Part shown: one piece after another, positions 8,776 to 16,711 of the stretch
Numbering within the stretch: position 1 is the first letter of the stretch
Layout: the number at the start of each line of letters is the position of its first letter
Assembly (NCBI GenBank): GCA_017934545.1
Contig: JAGBJI010000013.1
Coordinates: forward strand, 62,001 to 126,000
DNA from: Bacteroidales bacterium
Lineage (GTDB): Bacteria; Bacteroidota; Bacteroidia; Bacteroidales; P3
Reading direction: 5' to 3'
Length of the DNA: 64,000 nt
Translations under genes and position numbers: made by a program
Notes under the pieces: generated by a model
The model's input: the letters and a program-made list of their open reading frames with translations, nothing else
What the model was told of the DNA's origin: nothing
The model's database searches: none

Positions 8776-10047
8776 ATGGTTAACGGCTGCATAACACTGA
8801 CTTTAGGAAACAAAGCCACAAACGGCACAGTCATAGATTTGCCTTATTCCAAAAGTATCAGCAACCGTTTGCTTATAATCAATTTTCTTTCGGGAAAAGA
8901 CATTGCTTCAAGAGAAAATTTTTCTGATGCCGACGATACGGAATTGTTGTACAATATTTTACAACATGTAAAATACAAAACCGAAAATTCGTTTCATTGC
9001 AAAAATGCGGGTACAAGTACAAGGTTTTTGATTGCTTTGCTATCTTTATGTGAGGGTACGTGGTATCTGAATGCCGACAGACGTATGCAACAAAGGCCTT
9101 TGTTGCCGTTGATTGAGATTTTGACCCGATTGGGTGCGGATATAAACGTTGCAGGCAACGGAAAAATATTTCCACTACGCATTTGCGGAAAAAAATTGCA
9201 ATGCACTCAAACAATCAAAACAGATTGTACGCTGACAAGTCAGATAGTCAGTGCGTTGTTGCTTATATCGCCGTACTTAGAAAACGGAATGAAAATACTA
9301 TTGCCCGAAAATCAAAGTTCCGTTTCATATATAAACATGACAATATCCGCAGTCAATGCTTTCAACGGCAATATCACAAAAGTAAACAATCTGCTTATCA
9401 GCAAACCATCGCAATATAAATTCCGTGACATTGCAACGGAATGGGACTACCCTTCGGCTTGCTTTTTTTATCTCTATACTGCGGTAGGTAAATTGACAAA
9501 TTTACGCATTAACCATCTGCATCCAAGTTCGTTGCAAGGAGAGTCAATTGCGGGTGAATTGTTTCTGAAACTCGGAGTTGAAACTGTGTTTGATTCTTTC
9601 GGAGCTATACTGAATTACAACGAAACATTGATTGACCCGAACGCCGAACTTGTATTTGACACAGGCGATTGCCCCGACATTTTTATTGCATTGGCAACGG
9701 CATGTTTTCTTTCGGGCAGAAAAACAACTATAACCAATCTTGCCCCGCAACGTTTAAAAGAATCAGACCGATTGTCAAGCACCGTAAAAGAACTGAACAA
9801 AGCGGAAAACCGCTGCTCAATCATCGGTGATTCACTTTTTATTGAAAAAAGAACCGCACTTAATTGCAACAAAAATCTGAAAGAATCCGTTATTTGCTTT
9901 TCTTCTTACAATGACCACCGCATTGCCATGGCGTTATGTGCATTTGCTTTTGTCTGCAAGAGAATTGAAATAGACAATCCGTCGTGTACAGAGAAATCTT
10001 TTCCGCATTTTTGGGAACAAGCGGAGAAATTATTTGTTTTAAATTGA
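8776..10047 (+). CDS. aroA: 3-phosphoshikimate 1-carboxyvinyltransferase (EPSP synthase)
   Basis: 423-residue shikimate-pathway enzyme joining phosphoenolpyruvate to shikimate-3-phosphate. Signatures: 'LPYSKSISNRLLI' (S3P-binding Lys/Ser), 'NAGTSTRFLIALL', 'DRRMQQRPL', and the C-terminal 'RLKESDRLS' and 'SYNDHRIAMAL' blocks. The ATG directly abuts the stop of the activator gene. Other shikimate genes are absent nearby. It faces the PHP phosphatase gene tail to tail. Confidence 0.95.
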   Translation: MVNGCITLTLGNKATNGTVIDLPYSKSISNRLLIINFLSGKDIASRENFSDADDTELLYNILQHVKYKTENSFHCKNAGTSTRFLIALLSLCEGTWYLNADRRMQQRPLLPLIEILTRLGADINVAGNGKIFPLRICGKKLQCTQTIKTDCTLTSQIVSALLLISPYLENGMKILLPENQSSVSYINMTISAVNAFNGNITKVNNLLISKPSQYKFRDIATEWDYPSACFFYLYTAVGKLTNLRINHLHPSSLQGESIAGELFLKLGVETVFDSFGAILNYNETLIDPNAELVFDTGDCPDIFIALATACFLSGRKTTITNLAPQRLKESDRLSSTVKELNKAENRCSIIGDSLFIEKRTALNCNKNLKESVICFSSYNDHRIAMALCAFAFVCKRIEIDNPSCTEKSFPHFWEQAEKLFVLN

Positions 10048-10065
10048 GATTTTATCTGATTGTTT

Positions 10066-10923
10066 TTACTTTGTAACGAAAGCATTTATATCTTCCGCAT
10101 GCCAACCTTGCTCAAAATAGTACAATTCTTTGCAGTTAAGTTCTTTTAAATGCCGTAAGGCTTCCTTGTAATAAGCACCGGCTTCATCCGCTTTGTGACA
10201 ATCGGTGCTGACAGTCAGCGGTATATTGTGTTCAATCAAGTATTTAATCCAAAAAGTTGACGGATAATAATCGTTATGTCTTTGTTTGTACAGTCCGCGT
10301 GTGTTTATTTCTACGACAGTGCCGCATTTTGCCACTGTATCTATAAGAGATAAAACCAAATCTTCGTACCATTTCTCGCTCTGAAGGAAATACCTGTCCT
10401 TGTTGTGCATAACCACTTTGTCAAAGTGACCCAACACATCGGGACGGTTATGCTCTATCATCTCTTTTTGTTGATTAAAAAAACACGTAACGCCGCTTTT
10501 TATGTCATTATCAAAGACTTCTTTCAATCCAAGGTCGTATTTCTCACTTTTACCTCCGTCTATAAACCATGTTTTTAGTGAATTATTATGTTCTTTTACC
10601 TGATGGACGCTCCCGATAAAGTAATCCAACCCATAATCCACCGCCTTGTGCCGTATATCTTCGCATATATCAGGCACAAAATCCATTTCCAATCCTATAT
10701 AAAGTTTGATTTTGTCCGCATATTTATCTTTCAACCGCAGAAATTCACGCTTGTATGCAGGAATATCTTCTTCTTTCAATGCAAAATCATTGCTTATCGG
10801 AAACGGAGCGTGCGAAGATACGCCCCAATGGGTAAATCCGCACTCTACGGCACTGATTACCATCTCTTCCATAGTGCTTTTGCCGTCGCAAAAGGTTGAA
10901 TGCGAATGATAGTTTGTAAGCAT
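10066..10923 (-). CDS. PHP-family histidinol-phosphatase
   Basis: 285 residues of the polymerase-and-histidinol-phosphatase fold. Metal-binding motif 'NYHSHSTFCDGK' at the N-terminus, then 'GVSSHAPFP', 'GLEMDF', 'HFDK', 'EINTRGL' and 'STDCHK' supply the expected metal ligands in order. The size and motifs fit HisJ/HisK, which removes phosphate from L-histidinol phosphate, but closely related PHP phosphatases act on other small phosphates. Its ATG overlaps the stop of the U32 gene by one base (TAATG), so the two form an operon. Confidence 0.82.
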   Translation of the reverse strand: MLTNYHSHSTFCDGKSTMEEMVISAVECGFTHWGVSSHAPFPISNDFALKEEDIPAYKREFLRLKDKYADKIKLYIGLEMDFVPDICEDIRHKAVDYGLDYFIGSVHQVKEHNNSLKTWFIDGGKSEKYDLGLKEVFDNDIKSGVTCFFNQQKEMIEHNRPDVLGHFDKVVMHNKDRYFLQSEKWYEDLVLSLIDTVAKCGTVVEINTRGLYKQRHNDYYPSTFWIKYLIEHNIPLTVSTDCHKADEAGAYYKEALRHLKELNCKELYYFEQGWHAEDINAFVTK

Positions 10924-12161
10924 TATTTGTGGATTATCTTATATAGTTTGTCGTTTCTTCTCACTACACAGGAGGTAGGTATTGAAAACATCTCGCCCTT
11001 AATGGTTTTTTGCACTGGCTTTAGGTCAACGCGTATCTCTTTTACCATATCTTCGTAAACTCCGGTCGTAGGTCCGATAATATAAATATCATCTCCCACC
11101 GACAATTCTCCCGTTTCCGTACGAATTTCCGCAACGTTTATGTTCTTAAAATAGTTTGTCACCGTACCTATAAAGACTTTTGTCGTCGTTGCCTGCGAAC
11201 CGTACTTTTCAGACCACTCTCCTACACGTTGTCCGAGGTAGTATCCGTCCCAAAAATCTCGGTTGTAAACCTTACGCAAGTCCGTATTCCATTTTTCCAA
11301 CAGCTCTTGGCTCCAAGTACCGTTGCAATATGCCTGAACCGCTTGCTTATAACAACGGGTTACAACCTTGACATATTCGGGCGACCTGCCTCTTCCTTCT
11401 ATTTTAAACACTCTTACGCCCGCATCAATTATACGGTCAATGAAGTCAATGGTCTTTAAATCTTTGGGACTCATTATATATTCATTGTCAATCATCAGTT
11501 CGGTACCGCCGTCGGTATCCGTAACGCGGTAAGGTCTGCGGCAAAACTGCAAACACGCCCCTCTGTTAGCACTCATGTTAGCATTGTCAAGCGATATATA
11601 GCATTTGCCCGAAACAGCCATGCACAATGCCCCGTGTACAAAGCATTCTATCCGCAGCAATCCGCCGCTTTTCCCCCTTATATTCTGAATTTTTATCTGC
11701 TCGGTGATGTATTTTACCTTGTCCAAACTCAATTCACGGGCGGTAACTATCACATCGGCAAATTTTGCATAAAACTTAACGGCTTCCAAATTGGTTATAT
11801 TGCATTGGGTGGACAGATGAATCTCCATACCCACCGAGTTGGCGTAAGAAATCACCGACATATCGGACGCAATCACCGCACTGACCCCGTTTTGCATCGC
11901 TGCGTCGATGACTTGGTGCATATAAGGTATTTCGCTGTCGTATATTACCGTGTTAACGGTCAGATATGTCTTTATATTATGACTCTTGGCAATGGCACAT
12001 ATTTGTTTTAAATCGTCAAGGTTAAAGTTATTGGCAGAGTGTGACCGCATATTCAGTTGCCCTACGCCGAAATATACACTGTCAGCCCCCGCTTCAACGG
12101 CCGCCATCAGCGATTCGTACGAACCGACGGGCGACATTATCTCTATTTGTTCAGAATTCAT
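10923..12161 (-). CDS. Peptidase U32 family protein (tRNA hydroxylase TrhP-like)
   Basis: 412 residues starting 'MNSEQIEIMSPVGSYESL', a typical U32 N-terminus; an upstream in-frame ATG at 12191 would add ten non-conserved residues. The core 'IECFVHGALCMAVSGKCYIS', 'NRGACLQFCRRPY' and 'KIEGRGRSPEYVK' is the family signature with conserved Cys. Single-copy bacterial U32 proteins of this length include TrhP/YegQ and YrrO, which hydroxylate tRNA uridine 34; the 'peptidase' name is historical. The substrate is inferred. A -7 box lies at 12238-12245, and the PHP phosphatase gene overlaps its end. Confidence 0.83.
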   Translation of the reverse strand: MNSEQIEIMSPVGSYESLMAAVEAGADSVYFGVGQLNMRSHSANNFNLDDLKQICAIAKSHNIKTYLTVNTVIYDSEIPYMHQVIDAAMQNGVSAVIASDMSVISYANSVGMEIHLSTQCNITNLEAVKFYAKFADVIVTARELSLDKVKYITEQIKIQNIRGKSGGLLRIECFVHGALCMAVSGKCYISLDNANMSANRGACLQFCRRPYRVTDTDGGTELMIDNEYIMSPKDLKTIDFIDRIIDAGVRVFKIEGRGRSPEYVKVVTRCYKQAVQAYCNGTWSQELLEKWNTDLRKVYNRDFWDGYYLGQRVGEWSEKYGSQATTTKVFIGTVTNYFKNINVAEIRTETGELSVGDDIYIIGPTTGVYEDMVKEIRVDLKPVQKTIKGEMFSIPTSCVVRRNDKLYKIIHK

Positions 12162-12237
12162 ATATAATATATAATGTATTAATCCATTCAAACGACGGTT
12201 TTTTGCAGTAAAACCGCAAAACGCCTGTTTCAGAGTG

Positions 12238-12245
12238 CAAAATTA
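12238..12245 (-). promoter_or_regulatory. -7 box for the U32 / PHP phosphatase operon
   Basis: Minus strand TAATTTTG, a perfect TAnnTTTG, about 77 bases upstream of the chosen start. It sits directly behind the terminator of the upstream phosphofructokinase gene, as expected for a new transcription unit. Confidence 0.6.
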
Positions 12246-12256
12246 GTAAATAAAAA

Positions 12257-12288
12257 GCAGATTAAAGTGTGCCGACACCTTAATCTGC
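12257..12288 (-). terminator. Terminator after the PPi-phosphofructokinase gene
   Basis: A 14-bp stem with a four-base loop: GCAGATTAAGGTGT / ACACTTTAATCTGC read on the minus strand, where the only irregular pair is a G-U wobble, followed by TTTTTATTT. On the plus strand that pair would be an A-C mismatch, so it is built for the minus strand. Confidence 0.88.
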
Positions 12289-12321
12289 ATAAATTTATAA
12301 CCTCTTGCGTGAACTAAAACC

Positions 12322-13557
12322 CTATTCCGTAGGTTGTACTTTAGGGAAATCCGTGCGGAAAGTTTCAAATTCAGGCTGTCCTATGATATGTGAAAGGAAG
12401 TCTTTGTACATATCGGTAAAGCAGAACGTGTTTTCGTCAAAATATTCCTGCGGTAAAGGACGGTTACCTATCTTTCCCATGTCAATAGACGAACAGTTGT
12501 ATTCCTCCAATTCAGAATATGAACATACTTTTTTCAACACAGGCATCTGTCCGTAGTCTTCCCTTAACAACAAATCGGTTGCTTTGTCGGCAAGAGCCTG
12601 CGTAAAACGGCGGTCATACGCACTGCACATCCCGCTTCTCGGGTAATAACCCGTCATTTGAGCCCTTGCGTCTATTTTAAGTTTCGCTGTTATCTCGCTT
12701 GCTATCGTTCCGCATACGCCGCCCAACCGTGCATGGCCGTATTCGTCCTGTTCGGTGGAAGCATATACCACATCGCATTTGCCCGTCTTCTCATCATACC
12801 AACGCACTCCCTCACTTACTGGTATTATCAGGGCTTTGTCAGGAGAATTTTTATATGCTTGGTTGACCAAATCAAAGAATTGTTCTTTTCTTTGTTTGTT
12901 CATCTCCAATTCCGGTATCAATGCTATCGTGCTTCCGCCGAATGTTGCGGCACCGGTCAGCCATCCTGCATCGCGTCCCATCACTTCCATGACCATAATC
13001 CTTGCATGCGATTCGGCAGTGGTCTTCAACCGTGCGGCAAAGTCCGATATGGCTTTGGCAGCGGTCGGAAATCCCGGGCATATAACCGCATCAACTTCGG
13101 TATTGTTATACTTGTGCATGGTCAAAGTACGCAAATCGTTGTCTATTGTTTTGGGAAATCCGATAACAGGTATACCTTCCTGCTCGTAAAGGCGTTTGGC
13201 TGCACCGTTTGTGTCATCGCCGCCGATGGTCACAAGAACGTCTATCTTGTAACGCTTCAAATTCCTCATCACTTGCGGTACGCGGTCCTCAGGATTCTTT
13301 TTTGACGGGAAAGGATTGGTCCTTGACGAACGCAATGCCGTTCCTCCGTACAGTCCGAAGTAAGGACGGTCGGTCAAATCCACTATATCTCCGTCGCCCA
13401 ACAGTCCTTTCCAGCCTGTTCTTATCCCATAAACTTTGAAACCCAACATTAAAGCACGGTTTCTTACGCTTTCTATGCTTGAATTGATTGCAGGAGTGTC
13501 GCCGCCGCCCGAAAGTATGGCAAGCGTTTTGCCCGCAAATAGTTTTTGTCTGCTCAT
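12322..13557 (-). CDS. Pyrophosphate-dependent 6-phosphofructokinase
   Basis: 411-residue phosphofructokinase phosphorylating fructose 6-phosphate. Motifs in order: 'SGGGDTPAIN', 'GGDDTNGA' (112-119), 'PKTIDND' (135-141), 'EVMGRDAGWL'. ATP-dependent PfkA has GGDGT and PGTIDND. Asp in place of the Gly after GGD, and Lys before TIDND, are the accepted marks of PPi-dependent enzymes, because they close the ATP site. This suggests reversible, PPi-driven glycolysis. It lies 13 bases downstream of the DUF3109 gene, probably in one transcript, and ends in a strong terminator. Confidence 0.9.
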   Translation of the reverse strand: MSRQKLFAGKTLAILSGGGDTPAINSSIESVRNRALMLGFKVYGIRTGWKGLLGDGDIVDLTDRPYFGLYGGTALRSSRTNPFPSKKNPEDRVPQVMRNLKRYKIDVLVTIGGDDTNGAAKRLYEQEGIPVIGFPKTIDNDLRTLTMHKYNNTEVDAVICPGFPTAAKAISDFAARLKTTAESHARIMVMEVMGRDAGWLTGAATFGGSTIALIPELEMNKQRKEQFFDLVNQAYKNSPDKALIIPVSEGVRWYDEKTGKCDVVYASTEQDEYGHARLGGVCGTIASEITAKLKIDARAQMTGYYPRSGMCSAYDRRFTQALADKATDLLLREDYGQMPVLKKVCSYSELEEYNCSSIDMGKIGNRPLPQEYFDENTFCFTDMYKDFLSHIIGQPEFETFRTDFPKVQPTE

Positions 13558-13570
13558 ATTTTGATAAATT

Positions 13571-14137
13571 TTATATGTTATTGTTAATTGTCCGCTCCAA
13601 TTCTCCGTACCACGCCTCGCCGAACCGCCTAATCAACGGTTGACGGCAATATTCATACAATGCAATGCCGTCTTTTCGGCCTTTTTCCAACGCCCCTTCG
13701 CAAATGTCCCAACGATGATAGTTCAATACCGTCATCTCGTCGTACTTATTTATCCTTATAGGGTAAAGATGACACGACAAAGGTTTGATAAAATCAATTT
13801 TTTGTTCCGTAAAAAGCTTCTGAAACACGCAAAAAGTGTGGCCTTCGGCGTTTTTGAACGCAAAAACGCAGTCTTTTTTGTCAATAATTTGCGTTACCAA
13901 CTGTTTTTCGTCGTCAAAAGTATAAAAACCCTGCTCTTCTATGACTTGCAATGACCGCAAAGGAAGATATTTTTTCACCGTCGGCAGAATTTTTTCAATC
14001 GTTTTTATCTCCTCTTCTTCCAACGGTGCGCCGTAATCGCCTTCCACACAACAATTACCGCAACATTTTTCCATATTGCAGCAAAATTTTACGTCACGTA
14101 TATCATCGCTTATTATGCTGTTGCCAACTATCAACAT
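13571..14137 (-). CDS. DUF3109 family cysteine-rich protein
   Basis: 188 residues when started at the ATG at 14137. This start matches the 'MLIVGNSIISDDIRDVKF' opening typical of the family and lies 20 bases behind a -7 box; the open frame extends to 14263 only through low-complexity sequence. 'FCCNMEKCCGNCCVEGDYGAPLEEEE' with clustered Cys, plus later 'SCHLYPIR' and 'WDICEGA', suggests a zinc or iron-sulfur site related to YkgJ-type CxxxCxxCC proteins. Function unknown. It precedes the phosphofructokinase gene in an apparent operon. Confidence 0.8.
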   Translation of the reverse strand: MLIVGNSIISDDIRDVKFCCNMEKCCGNCCVEGDYGAPLEEEEIKTIEKILPTVKKYLPLRSLQVIEEQGFYTFDDEKQLVTQIIDKKDCVFAFKNAEGHTFCVFQKLFTEQKIDFIKPLSCHLYPIRINKYDEMTVLNYHRWDICEGALEKGRKDGIALYEYCRQPLIRRFGEAWYGELERTINNNI

Positions 14138-14157
14138 AAAAGAACCGTTTGTTTTTG

Positions 14158-14165
14158 CAAAAATA
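14158..14165 (-). promoter_or_regulatory. -7 box for the DUF3109 / phosphofructokinase unit
   Basis: TATTTTTG on the minus strand, matching TAnnTTTG, 20 bases upstream of the ATG at 14137. No -33 TTG is evident. Confidence 0.6.
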
Positions 14166-14255
14166 CGTATAAAATCCGTAATAGGCCGGAAAAAATTAAA
14201 AAAAGGCCGAAAAAATTTGATAAAACGCCCAATAAATTCCGCCAAACGCCGTTTT

Positions 14256-14326
14256 AACTTCAAAAAGTGTCACTTTTTGAATGAAAGGTGACACTATACT
14301 AATGTAAAGGTGACACTTTTTGAACT
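14256..14326. repeat. Dispersed 22-bp-periodic element, copy 2 (core GTGTCAC/GTGACAC)
   Basis: Three 7-bp cores at 14267, 14288 and 14310 (periods 21 and 22): GTGTCAC, GTGACAC, GTGACAC. A-rich and T-rich tracts flank the first and last, so CAAAAAGTG...CACTTTTTG pairs. Outside, at 14180-14250 and 14330-14420, GC-bearing blocks such as GGCCGAAAAAA and TTATTCGGC recur in opposite orientation as a loose outer inverted repeat. The arms differ from those of the other copies, so family membership rests on the period and unit architecture. Confidence 0.6.
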
Positions 14327-14450
14327 TTATCGGGCTTCTGACGGATTTTATTCGGCTTCTTTTTATTTTTATTCGGCATATTTTTATTCTTTATCGGCGG
14401 CTTTTATTTTTTATCAGGCCTCCGTTGTTTTAAAAACCGATTTTTTTGAG

Positions 14451-14650
14451 TATATATAATATAGGTATAAACCGAAATTGCAGCGGGTTTTTATTATATA
14501 TATTATGGTATAGTCCGAAATTGCGGCAGTTTTATTATATATATTATGGTATAAGCCAAAAATTGCGGCGGTTTTGTTATATATAATATAGGTATAAGCC
14601 GAAAATCAGGCGGGTCTGTTATATATAATATAGGTATAAGCAAAAAAACT
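14451..14650. repeat. 42-bp tandem repeat, about 4.7 units
   Basis: Units begin near 14452, 14494, 14535, 14577 and 14619 (periods 41-42). Each opens with TTATATAtaATATaGGTATA and continues with an A-rich part, a GCGG block and a T run. Units differ by a few substitutions. 42 bp equals four helical turns. The array ends just before the stop codon of the membrane dehydratase gene (14669), within a 530-base gap that has no ORF of its own. Confidence 0.85.
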
Positions 14651-14668
14651 TATAAAAAAGGGGGCGGG

Positions 14669-16624
14669 TCAGTCCAATGACGAAAACTTGCTGTTGTTTG
14701 ATTTGAACGTTTTGACCAATGATTTGATGTTTTTCACTATCTGCATATCCGTATCGGCAGTGTGCGGTTGGCGAACAATCTGTTGCAACTGCTCAAGGTG
14801 CTGACGGACTTCGTCTTCGGGCAGTTGTTCGGTTTTGGCTATGAATATTTTGCCGTGATACGTAGGCAGGGTGTTTTCTTTGGCGGTAAGAAGTTCTTCG
14901 TATAGTTTTTCGCCAGCACGAAGCCCCGTATACTCTATCTTAATGTCCTTGTCAGGTTCAAAACCAGACAGTTTTATCATCTTGCGTGCCAAATCGTCTA
15001 TCTTAACGGGCTGCCCCATATCAAAAAGGAATATTTCGCCGCCGTTACCCATCGCCGCAGCTTCCAAAACCAACCTCGCAGCCTCGGGAATGGTCATAAA
15101 ATAACGCGTAATGTCTTTATGGGTCACCGTAACAGGCCCTCCCGCCGCTATCTGATGCTTAAACGTAGGGATAACCGAACCGTTTGACCCCAATACGTTG
15201 CCGAAACGCGTGGTTATAAACCGTGTTTTGCCGCCGCTTTCGGCGTTTGCTCCGTTGCAGGCGTAGATACTGCTCAGCATAATCTCCGCATAACGCTTTG
15301 TAGCACCCATTACGTTGGTCGGATTGACCGCTTTGTCGGTGGAAATCATCACCATCTTCTCGGCATTGTACTTCAAACACAGGCGTGCAACGTTTTGCGT
15401 TCCGAAGATGTTGGTCATTACCGCTTCGTACGGCTCTCTTTCCATCATAGGAACATGTTTGTAGGCTGCAGCATGGAATATTATCTGCGGACAATAGCGT
15501 TTGAATATGTCTTCCAAGTGATTGTAATTGCGTATATCGGCGATAAGTATTTGTTTTTTTATGTCCGCAAAGCGTTCGTTCAACTCGTTTTCAATGTAAA
15601 ACAACGGTGTTTCGGCGTTATCCAACAAAAGAATCTCGGGATTGTACTTGGTAAGTTGACGGACAATCTCGCTGCCGATGCTGCCCGCCGCTCCGGTGAC
15701 CAAGATACGCTTTTGGCCCAAGACATTGCTGATTGCAGCGGTGTTAGGCTTTATTTCCTTGCGGCCGAGCAAGTCTTCAATCTGAATTTCCTTTATATTG
15801 TTTTCGTTCAACTTGCCGTCAATCCAATACTTCACCCTCGGAACGGTGAGAACCTTTATATTGTTTTGGTGACACAACTCAAAAATCTTGGCTTTACGCT
15901 CGTTGGAGATACGTCCCGTCGCTATAATCAGCTGGTCTATGTCTTTGTATTTCAAAATATACTCTTCCCTGTCGGTAGACCACACTTTAATGCCCTCAAT
16001 GGTCTTTCCCGTCAGGGTTTTGTCGTCATCAAGGAAGCCTTTGATGTAATATTTGGTGTCGGAGGATAAAAGAGCGTGGGCAGTGGCTATTCCCGTGTGT
16101 CCTGCTCCGAAAATCAGGGTTTTGATTGTAAACCTTGAGTCCGTACCGTTGTGATATGCTTTCTCAAAGAGCCATCTGACGAACATTCTAAACATAAACA
16201 AGGCAATAAAAGTTACGAAAAAATTGATTATAACCAATTGTTTGGGATAGTAATCGTTGATTCCCTGTCCGTAAGTGTACTTATACGCATGGTTAACCGC
16301 AAGTAATATAAGGTTGGTCACAATCAACGCCCCCATAATCCGCAACATATCCGAAAAAGACGAGTAACGGATGATGCTTCTGTGGATTTTGAAACAAAAA
16401 ATGCAGACAATGGTGATGAAAAACGTCAAAAGGATAAACCTCAACGAATAGTTGTCAAACGGAAAATTGAACCATGTTTCCTTAATATCAATAATCCAGC
16501 CCGAAATAAAGATAGACAGCAAGATAAGAACGGAATCCAGAACCATGATAACCCAAGGCGGAATGTAGCGTTTGTACATCACCTTGTTGATTATCTGCAA
16601 CATTTTTATGTATAGTCTGTTCAT
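14669..16624 (-). CDS. Membrane-anchored nucleoside-diphosphate-sugar 4,6-dehydratase (FlaA1/PglF/WbpM family)
   Basis: 651 residues: four transmembrane helices in the first ~140, a first Rossmann-like domain ('IFGAGHTGIATA'), and a C-terminal extended short-chain dehydratase domain with 'VTGAAGSIGSEIV', 'AAYKHVPMME' and 'STDKAVNPTNVMGATKR'. The usual YxxxK catalytic Tyr is replaced by Met (MGATK), which is normal in this family. Members convert UDP-GlcNAc to a 4-keto-6-deoxy sugar for surface glycans. No other glycan gene is adjacent. A -7 box precedes it. Confidence 0.9.
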   Translation of the reverse strand: MNRLYIKMLQIINKVMYKRYIPPWVIMVLDSVLILLSIFISGWIIDIKETWFNFPFDNYSLRFILLTFFITIVCIFCFKIHRSIIRYSSFSDMLRIMGALIVTNLILLAVNHAYKYTYGQGINDYYPKQLVIINFFVTFIALFMFRMFVRWLFEKAYHNGTDSRFTIKTLIFGAGHTGIATAHALLSSDTKYYIKGFLDDDKTLTGKTIEGIKVWSTDREEYILKYKDIDQLIIATGRISNERKAKIFELCHQNNIKVLTVPRVKYWIDGKLNENNIKEIQIEDLLGRKEIKPNTAAISNVLGQKRILVTGAAGSIGSEIVRQLTKYNPEILLLDNAETPLFYIENELNERFADIKKQILIADIRNYNHLEDIFKRYCPQIIFHAAAYKHVPMMEREPYEAVMTNIFGTQNVARLCLKYNAEKMVMISTDKAVNPTNVMGATKRYAEIMLSSIYACNGANAESGGKTRFITTRFGNVLGSNGSVIPTFKHQIAAGGPVTVTHKDITRYFMTIPEAARLVLEAAAMGNGGEIFLFDMGQPVKIDDLARKMIKLSGFEPDKDIKIEYTGLRAGEKLYEELLTAKENTLPTYHGKIFIAKTEQLPEDEVRQHLEQLQQIVRQPHTADTDMQIVKNIKSLVKTFKSNNSKFSSLD

Positions 16625-16643
16625 CGGCGTAAAATTGCAAAGG

Positions 16644-16651
16644 CAAAATTA
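16644..16651 (-). promoter_or_regulatory. -7 box of the dehydratase gene
   Basis: TAATTTTG on the minus strand, perfect to TAnnTTTG, 19 bases upstream of the ATG at 16624. Confidence 0.62.
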
Positions 16652-16711
16652 CGAAAATAATTTCTATCCCCGCAAAACCTGCTGCAATTATTATCGTACA
16701 AGGTCTTTATT

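Noticed and set aside
12195-12216. Small hairpin CGGTTTT...AAAACCG upstream of the U32 gene as a riboswitch.
   Set aside because: Only seven pairs, no conserved ligand-binding elements, and no known riboswitch class fits.
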